Assembly: GCA_030425785.1 (NCBI GenBank)
Contig: JAUHYJ010000066.1
Coordinates: forward strand, 1 to 10,703
Source: Acidimicrobiia bacterium
Lineage (GTDB): Bacteria > Actinomycetota > Acidimicrobiia > Acidimicrobiales > Ilumatobacteraceae
Reading direction: 5' to 3'
DNA length: 10,703 nt
Shown here one piece after another: positions 6,174 to 10,703 of this stretch. Below the pieces are notes generated by a model. It searched no databases, had not been told where the DNA came from, and saw nothing but the letters and a program-made list of their open reading frames with translations. Made by a program: the position numbers and the translations under genes. Position 1 is the first letter of the stretch, and every line of letters starts with the position of its first letter.

Positions 6174-6688
6174 TGCCTCCGAAGCTGCGCGGCAAGTGGG
6201 CGCTCGGCATCCAGCCGCGCCACCTCACCTGGATCCTGCAGGACAAGCTCGCGATCTGCGAGCGCCCGGGTGGCTACGGCGACAACCATCGTCGCGTCCG
6301 ACGCCAGGAAGAGATCATCTGGCTGCGCGAGAACGGCTTCAACTACGTCATCTCGATCATCCAGGCGACGAGCAACCTGCACAACTACGAGGAACTGAAC
6401 ATGCCGTATCGGCATCGACCGTTCCGCGACGACGAGCGTGACGCGTGGTTGGCGGCCTTCTACACCGAGCTCGACGACCTGCTCCGCAAGGGCAACAAGC
6501 TGATGGTCCACGGCGAGGAGCTCGGCGACAAGCTCGTCGGGATCATGGGCGGCTACATCCGCTGGTCGGGTCTCGTCGACGACCCCACCAAGGCGATCGA
6601 GATCACCGAGCGGCTCACCGGCCGCAAGCTCGACCCCTGGGCACGCGACGTCGTGATGCGCGCCGACCGACTTCCGAAGTCGGCCTGA
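6173..6688 (+). CDS. Dual-specificity-phosphatase-like protein lacking catalytic Cys and Arg
   Basis: 171 residues from ATG 6173; GTG 6158 in frame is an alternative. The layout resembles bacterial Tyr/dual-specificity phosphatases: an opening KLAICERPGGYG, a strand-helix QEEIIWLRENGFNYVISI (45-62), an acid-loop-like PYRHRPFRDDERD with Asp86/Asp87, a helix, then KLMVHGEELGDKLVG, where the active-site loop HCxxGxxR should be. Here His113 is followed by Gly114 instead of Cys, and Lys120 stands where the Arg should be, so the Cys-based reaction cannot occur. The rest, GGYIRWSGLVDDPTKAIEITERLTGR, matches the helix after the loop in active family members. I infer a pseudophosphatase, perhaps a phosphate- or protein-binding module. 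The family assignment rests on motif order only; a search could show an unrelated family. It is coupled to the upstream leader ORF and convergent with the M23 gene, 47 bases away, with no strong terminator seen between them. Confidence 0.6.
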   Translation: MPPKLRGKWALGIQPRHLTWILQDKLAICERPGGYGDNHRRVRRQEEIIWLRENGFNYVISIIQATSNLHNYEELNMPYRHRPFRDDERDAWLAAFYTELDDLLRKGNKLMVHGEELGDKLVGIMGGYIRWSGLVDDPTKAIEITERLTGRKLDPWARDVVMRADRLPKSA

Positions 6689-6735
6689 CGCGCGGTCGGC
6701 GCACCCGCCGCCTCGTCGAGGATCCCTCGGGGACG

Positions 6736-7374
6736 TCAGCGCGGATACAGATTGCAGTCGCTCGGGATGTCGAGCATCGGGACCGGATCGGTCGACGGGG
6801 ATGACCCGAACCGCGGCGTCGGGCCGACGCGGACCTCGAAGTGCAGGTGGTGGCCACCCGGCGTCGCGTTGCCGGTATCGCCGACGTACCCGATGACCTG
6901 ACCCTCGACCACGCGGTCGCCCTCCGCCAGCCCCTCGGCGAAGTCGGCCAGGTGGTAGTAGCGGAGCTGCAGCTCGCCCTCGACCGGGTCGAAGACCCGC
7001 AGCTTCCAGCCGTGACCGGCCGAGCTGCCCGGGTAGTCGAACAGCTGCTCTTCGAGGATGCCGTCGCCGACGGCATACACCTCTTGCCCCTCGGTCGCGC
7101 CGATGTCGACCCCCTGGTGGCCGCCCGACTGGCCCGACTTGCTGTACCCGCCGTAGTTGTTGAAGACCTCGCACATCGGCACCGGGTCGATCGGGAACGG
7201 CAACCCGCCGCGGGTCTCCACCAGTCGTTCGGCGGGCGTCTCGACCGTCCCGGCACCGTCGATCACGTCGACGGCGCCGACCGTCCCGCCCGCCAGACAC
7301 AGCCCGACGAACAGCGCAGCGGGCCACAGCGGACGAGGTCGGCGGAGAGCTCGAGGAGTAGCGTGGGCGTTCAT
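6736..7374 (-). CDS. Secreted M23-family metallopeptidase (LytM domain)
   Basis: 212 residues from ATG 7374. The N-terminus has a basic stretch and hydrophobic core (RRPRPLWPAALFVGLCLAGG, ending near 34), a Sec signal peptide; Cys26 is not in a lipobox. The LytM fold holds the zinc ligands His86 and Asp90 (GGHQGVDIGA) and His178 in HHLHFEV, with His141 (YYHLADF) and His176 as the other active-site histidines, so it looks active. M23 enzymes cut peptide cross-links in peptidoglycan. There is no LysM, SH3 or coiled coil, so it is a bare catalytic domain with short flanks. The mature part has only two cysteines, 68 and 207, at opposite ends of the domain, and these could form a disulfide. The start codon shares CATG with the divergent epimerase start; ATG 7404 is an alternative that would lengthen the overlap. 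No TANNNT box precedes it. Confidence 0.9.
   Translation of the reverse strand: MNAHATPRALRRPRPLWPAALFVGLCLAGGTVGAVDVIDGAGTVETPAERLVETRGGLPFPIDPVPMCEVFNNYGGYSKSGQSGGHQGVDIGATEGQEVYAVGDGILEEQLFDYPGSSAGHGWKLRVFDPVEGELQLRYYHLADFAEGLAEGDRVVEGQVIGYVGDTGNATPGGHHLHFEVRVGPTPRFGSSPSTDPVPMLDIPSDCNLYPR
7359..7364 (+). promoter_or_regulatory. Candidate -10 box (TAGCGT) of the four-gene operon
   Basis: TAGCGT fits TANNNT and ends eight bases before ATG 7373. It lies inside the first codons of the divergent M23 gene, so operon promoter and M23 coding sequence overlap. No Shine-Dalgarno sequence precedes the ATG, which is consistent with a leaderless mRNA. Confidence 0.42.
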
Positions 7375-8341
7375 GGCTGGTGTCCGTGTGCTCGTGAGCG
7401 GCATGGGCGGCGAACTCGGCGCCCGGGTCGCCGGTCTGCTCGAAGACGAGCCCTGGGTGGGTTCGCTCGAAGGCATCGATGTCGTGCCACCGCGCAGTCG
7501 TCTGCGGCGGGCGGTGTTCCATCGTATCGTCGCCGGCGAGCACGAGCGCACCGTGGAGACCGTCACCCGCTTCAACCCGCACGTCGTCGTCCACATCGCG
7601 GTGTGGGAGCCCTACTCGCGCGCCACCCCGACCCACGCCCGCCAGTTCACCGACGACGCGGCGACGTCGATCCTCGGCGCCGCCGCCGAGTGTCGTGCGC
7701 TCGAGGCGATCGTGGTCCGCAGCGGCATCGAGGTCTACGGCCGAGCGCGCAACAGCGTCACCCGGCCGAACGAGGGCGTGGTGCCGCACCCGACCAGCCG
7801 CTACGGACGCACCCTGCTCGACATCGAGGACACCGCTCACGCGATCGGTCGACGCATCGGCGTCGCCGTCGGCTGCCTCCGGCTCGCCACGGTGCTCGGA
7901 CCGCACGTACCGAGCCCGCTCGGCCGCCTGCTGCGGATGCCCGCCGTGCCGTTCAGTGCGCTGGCCGATCCGCCGTTCGCCGTCGTCCATCAGAACGACG
8001 CCGCCTCCGCCTTCGTGACCGCGGCCGAGGCTCGCCTCGACCAGCCGGTGAACATCGTCGCGCCGGGCGCGATCACCGCGTATCAGGCGATCCGCCGCGG
8101 TCGGCGGTTGCCGGTGCCGGTGGTCGGCCCGGAGTGGATGGCCGCGCGCGCCATGGCGTACGTCGCCGGTGCACCCGTCCCCCACCACGTGCTCGAGATG
8201 CTGCACCGCGGTCGGCTCGCCGACAACGCGCTGGCCCGGGAGGTCCTCGGGTTCTGGCCGTCCACGACCACGAGCGACGTGATCGACCAGCTGTACGCGT
8301 GGCCGGGCGTCATCCACACCGGCATCGAGGCGGCCGCCTGA
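7373..8341 (+). CDS. NAD-dependent epimerase/dehydratase-like SDR protein with altered catalytic motif
   Basis: 322 residues, extended SDR fold. The cofactor loop VLVSGMGGELG (Gly10, Gly13, Gly16) is good and sits close to the ATG, which fixes the start. HIAVWEPYSR (74-83) and VVRSGIEVYG (114-123, the position of the Ser/Thr strand) follow. The catalytic YxxxK is broken: Tyr144 is present (SRYGRTLLDIE) but the Lys position holds Leu148. The later part (VVHQNDAASAFVTA, VNIVAPGAITAYQAIRRG) keeps family shape. It therefore probably binds a dinucleotide but may not carry out normal SDR chemistry. It overlaps the next gene, a PlsC-like protein, by TGATG. I recall a similar epimerase-then-acyltransferase order in mycobacteria (galE2 and Rv0502), which hints at a lipid or envelope role. 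It is not a UDP-galactose epimerase on present evidence. Confidence 0.8.
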   Translation: MAGVRVLVSGMGGELGARVAGLLEDEPWVGSLEGIDVVPPRSRLRRAVFHRIVAGEHERTVETVTRFNPHVVVHIAVWEPYSRATPTHARQFTDDAATSILGAAAECRALEAIVVRSGIEVYGRARNSVTRPNEGVVPHPTSRYGRTLLDIEDTAHAIGRRIGVAVGCLRLATVLGPHVPSPLGRLLRMPAVPFSALADPPFAVVHQNDAASAFVTAAEARLDQPVNIVAPGAITAYQAIRRGRRLPVPVVGPEWMAARAMAYVAGAPVPHHVLEMLHRGRLADNALAREVLGFWPSTTTSDVIDQLYAWPGVIHTGIEAAA

Positions 8342-9078
8342 TGGCCACCCCGTCCGTCGCCGACGTGATCGCCTTCCCGGCCCGCACCGCTGCGCCGGCG
8401 GCGCGGGCCATGTCGTCGGGCGTGCGTGCTGCGACGGCGTGGACCGCGAACGACGTCGACGACTGGGGCCGCGACAACGGGTTCGTCGACCGCATCTGGT
8501 CGATGAGCCAGCTGCGCTGGAACACGTCGGTCGGCGGCATCGACCACGTCCCGCGGCGCGCCGGCGCGCTCGTGGTCGTCAACGCGCGACGCTTCGCACT
8601 CGCACCGATCTTCGCGGCGCTGGCGATCGGCGCCGCCGTCGACCGTCCCGTCCGCTTCGTCGGTCGGCCCGACATCGCCCCGCTCGGCCCCGTCATGCAA
8701 CGACTCGGCGGCCTGCTCGCGGACGCCGACGAGCTCGAGGGGGTGCTGCGCGCCGGCGAGATCATCGTCCTCGGTGCCGAGCACGAGCCCTCGAACCAGC
8801 ACTCGGGCACGATCGACCACCGCCTCGTCGGCGCGGCGATCGCGACCCGCGTCCGAGTCCTGCCCGCGGCGACGGTCTCGGTGCCGCTGCGCCGGAGCGC
8901 GCGCGTCGAGATCGGGGCGCCGATCTCGCTGCGCCGCAAGCGGCGCGGGCCGCTCGACGAACTCGAGACGGCCGACGCTGCGCAACGCCGCATCGACGCC
9001 ATGCTCCACGAGCTGGGCGGGTCGCTGACGGGCACACCGCTCGACTGGCTGCCGATCGGCGGGATCGGAGGTCTCTGA
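8341..9078 (+). CDS. PlsC-like acyltransferase-family protein lacking the HX4D motif
   Basis: 245 residues. The pattern DDWGRDNGFVDRIWSMSQLRW (40-60), then NTSVGGIDHVPRRAGALVVVNARRFALAP (61-89), then RPVRFVGRPDIAPLGPVMQRLGGL, parallels lysophospholipid-acyltransferase-like proteins, where a strand leads into NHxxxxD, a FVG-type second block and a downstream proline-rich block (here GAEHEPSN and ISLRRKRR). The expected catalytic HX4D is replaced by Asn81-Ala-Arg-Arg-Phe, with no Asp in place, so acyl transfer by the known mechanism is doubtful. No membrane helix is clear. The first 35 residues are Ala-rich and probably disordered. Start ATG 8341 is set by the TGATG overlap, and a GAGG lies about 10 bases before it. 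Family assignment is moderate; activity is doubtful. Confidence 0.65.
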   Translation: MATPSVADVIAFPARTAAPAARAMSSGVRAATAWTANDVDDWGRDNGFVDRIWSMSQLRWNTSVGGIDHVPRRAGALVVVNARRFALAPIFAALAIGAAVDRPVRFVGRPDIAPLGPVMQRLGGLLADADELEGVLRAGEIIVLGAEHEPSNQHSGTIDHRLVGAAIATRVRVLPAATVSVPLRRSARVEIGAPISLRRKRRGPLDELETADAAQRRIDAMLHELGGSLTGTPLDWLPIGGIGGL

Positions 9079-9926
9079 TGCCGTTCGTGCGTGCGTCCGA
9101 CGGCATCCGCCTCCACTACCGGGAATCGGGGCGCCGCACCGGCCCACCGGTGCTGATGATCCAGGGTCTCGGTGCCGACAAGCATCTCTGGGACCTCCAG
9201 CGGATCGCCCTCGCACCGTGGTACCGCACGCTGGCGCTCGACAACCGCGGAGCGGGACGCAGCGACAAGCCGTTCGGTGCGTACTCGCTCGAACAGATGG
9301 CCGACGATGCGGTCGCCGTGCTCGATGCCAACGGAGTCGACGACGCGCACGTGGTCGGCGCCTCGATGGGCGGGGTGATCGCCCAGCTCGTCGCGCTGCG
9401 ACATCCCGGCCGGGTGCGTTCGTTGACCCTGGCGTGCACCGCCTGCGAGCACCATCCCTGGCGACGCGAGCTGCTCGCGGAATGGGCCGAGACCGCCCAG
9501 ACGCGCGGCATGGGCGCCATGACGGCCGAGGCCGCGCGCTGGGTGATCGGCCCGCGGTCGTTCCGGCGTCTCGCCCCGGCGATCGGCTGGATGGGCCCGC
9601 TCGCCCTGGCCAGACCGCCGCACGCCTTCGCGGGGCAGGTCGCCGGCATCCTGTCGATCGACGATCAGCTGGCGGCGCAGCTCCCCCAGATCGACGTCCC
9701 GACCCTCGTGATGGTCGGCAACCAGGACATCCTGACGCCGCGTGGTGACGCAGAGCACCTGGCCGAGCTGATCCCGGGCGCCGAACTGGCGGTCATCAGC
9801 GGTGCCGCACACGGCTTCATGATCGAACACGCCACGACCTTCAACTCGCTGCTCCTCGGGTTCCTCCGCCGTGCCGAACAGGCGCGCCGGGCGACCGAGG
9901 CCGAACGGCACGCGGCCGTCGGCTGA
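9078..9926 (+). CDS. Alpha/beta hydrolase
   Basis: 282 residues with a complete catalytic set: Ser96 in VVGASMGGVIAQ, Asp217 in MVGNQDILTP and His245 in GAAHGFM. LMIQGLGADKHLWD (26-39) is the oxyanion turn and LDNRGAGRSDKP (54-65) the conserved loop of esterase- or haloperoxidase-like members. The cap region (about 125-200) has many Ala, Arg and Trp. No signal peptide is present, so it is cytoplasmic. A good Shine-Dalgarno GGAGG (9067-9071) lies six bases before the ATG, the best in the operon, and the start overlaps the previous stop as TGATG. The substrate is not readable; the neighbourhood suggests a lipid ester, as inference only. Confidence 0.9.
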   Translation: MPFVRASDGIRLHYRESGRRTGPPVLMIQGLGADKHLWDLQRIALAPWYRTLALDNRGAGRSDKPFGAYSLEQMADDAVAVLDANGVDDAHVVGASMGGVIAQLVALRHPGRVRSLTLACTACEHHPWRRELLAEWAETAQTRGMGAMTAEAARWVIGPRSFRRLAPAIGWMGPLALARPPHAFAGQVAGILSIDDQLAAQLPQIDVPTLVMVGNQDILTPRGDAEHLAELIPGAELAVISGAAHGFMIEHATTFNSLLLGFLRRAEQARRATEAERHAAVG

Positions 9927-10703
9927 TGCGGATCGCCATCGTCGGCGCCGGGTTGTCGGGGCTCGTCGCGGCGCGCCGGCTCGTCGACGACCACGAGGTG
10001 GTCCTGCTCGACAAGGGACGCTCCGTCGGTGGGCGACTGGCGACGCGCCGGATCGGCGACGCTGTGCTCGACCACGGCGCGCAGTTCTTCACCGTGCGCG
10101 GGGACGCGTTCCGCGCTCAGGTCGACGACTGGCTCGAGCGCGGTCTCGCTCGTGTGTGGTGCCACGGCTTCGACGAGGGTGACGGCTATCCCCGGTTCGT
10201 CGGGACCGCCGGGATGAACTCGCTCGCCAAGGACCTCGCCGCCGGGCTCGACGCCCGGCCCGGGCAGCTCGTGTTCGCGCTGCGACCGACCGAGGACGGC
10301 TGGGACGTCGTGATCGACGACGGCACGGTGCTCACCGCCGACGCCGTGGTGTGCACGTGCCCGGTCGCACAGTCGTGGGCCCTGCTCGCCCAGTCCGAGG
10401 TACCGGTGCCCGAGGACGTGTTCCGCAGCCCGTACCACCGCACCATCGGCCTGCTCGTGACGCTCGACCGACCGAGCGCCGTGCCCGAACCCGGTGGTGT
10501 GCAGTTCGACCCGGGCGACGCCGACGCACCGTTCGGGTTCATCGGTGACAACCAGGCCAAGGGCATCAGCCCGGTGCCCGCCGTGACGTTCCACGCCACG
10601 CAGCCGTGGAGCCTCGAGCACTGGGACGACGACACCGACCGGCTGCGCGTCGCGCTGCTCGAGCGGGCCGCACCGTGGATCGGCGACGCCGAGGTGGACG
10701 AGG
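9926..10703 (+). CDS. Renalase-like FAD/NAD(P)-binding oxidoreductase (runs off the right edge)
   Basis: 259 complete codons are seen with no stop. The N-terminus is a classical FAD fold: IAIVGAGLSGLVAARRL (GxGxxG at Gly7, Gly9 and Gly12), Asp29 at the end of the second strand (VVLLDKG) to bind ribose, then VGGRLATRR (34-42) and LDHGAQFFTVRG (48-59). The combination GGRLATRR plus DHGAQFF is the signature of the renalase-like group of flavin amine oxidoreductases. In bacteria studied so far, such enzymes oxidise abnormal dihydro-NAD(P) forms; whether this one does is unknown. It is coupled to the hydrolase by TGATG. The C-terminal substrate region beyond the edge is missing from view. Confidence 0.85.
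   Translation, partial: MRIAIVGAGLSGLVAARRLVDDHEVVLLDKGRSVGGRLATRRIGDAVLDHGAQFFTVRGDAFRAQVDDWLERGLARVWCHGFDEGDGYPRFVGTAGMNSLAKDLAAGLDARPGQLVFALRPTEDGWDVVIDDGTVLTADAVVCTCPVAQSWALLAQSEVPVPEDVFRSPYHRTIGLLVTLDRPSAVPEPGGVQFDPGDADAPFGFIGDNQAKGISPVPAVTFHATQPWSLEHWDDDTDRLRVALLERAAPWIGDAEVDE

Noticed and set aside
6689..6735. Terminator between the convergent phosphatase-like and M23 genes
   Set aside because: Only a five-base stem (CCTCG T CGAGG) and a TCCC/GGGA pair are present, with no T-tract; too weak to call.
5960..8317. Very long minus-strand open frame (785 codons)
   Set aside because: It runs antisense or out of frame through tilS, the phosphatase-like gene, M23 and the epimerase; the translation is low-complexity Arg/Gly/Asp.
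8310..9911. Long minus-strand open frame (533 codons)
   Set aside because: Antisense to the acyltransferase-like and hydrolase genes, which have clear motifs and coupled starts.
1..10703. Defence system, CRISPR, prophage or integrative element
   Set aside because: No nuclease, methylase, integrase, transposase, spaced direct repeats or composition break was seen; the genes look like ordinary chromosome.

Overview
The window is GC-rich (strong G/C preference at third codon positions, long spurious antisense open frames), gene-dense chromosomal DNA. An ECF sigma factor of the SigR/SigH type sits next to an RsrA-like zinc anti-sigma factor, a pair typical of mycothiol-producing Actinobacteria. 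Together with TANNNT boxes placed directly before start codons (leaderless-type promoters), this points to an actinobacterium. An acidimicrobial-type lineage is my guess and is not proven by anything here. I see no rRNA, tRNA, CRISPR array, transposase, integrase or phage gene.

Layout. (1) 1-210, minus: start of a truncated, unrecognised gene. (2) 211-380: divergent intergenic region. (3) 381-1853, plus: membrane protein with a C-terminal spermidine-synthase-like domain. (4) 1862-1910: a perfect 24-bp-arm inverted repeat just before the next gene. (5) 1933-3401, plus: GDP-L-fucose synthase overlapping a MarR-type regulator by ATGA. (6) 3408-4103, minus: small alpha/beta hydrolase, convergent with marR and divergent from sigR. 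(7) 4169-5031, plus: sigR-rsrA thiol-stress module. (8) 5090-6108, plus: a 50-residue membrane protein followed by tilS (tRNA-Ile lysidine synthetase), which appears to lack a standard start codon at the expected place. (9) 6123-6688, plus: a 16-codon leader ORF coupled by TGATG to a dual-specificity-phosphatase-like protein without the catalytic Cys and Arg. (10) 6736-7374, minus: secreted M23 peptidase. (11) 7373-10703, plus: four genes (SDR epimerase-like, PlsC-like acyltransferase, alpha/beta hydrolase, renalase-like FAD oxidoreductase, the last cut by the window end), each joined to the next by a one-base TGATG stop/start overlap.

How the genes work together. Only sigR-rsrA is a clear functional pair. 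The TGATG chain at the right is very probably one transcription unit whose first two members lack the usual catalytic residues of their families, suggesting a diverged lipid or cell-envelope function, but the substrate cannot be read from sequence. fcl is without its usual partner gmd in this window and is instead coupled to a MarR regulator.

I did not find a convincing wholly new system. The items most worth checking are the phosphatase-like protein with a lost active site, the epimerase/acyltransferase pair with altered catalytic motifs, the CATG shared by two divergent start codons, the large palindrome before fcl, and the start of tilS.
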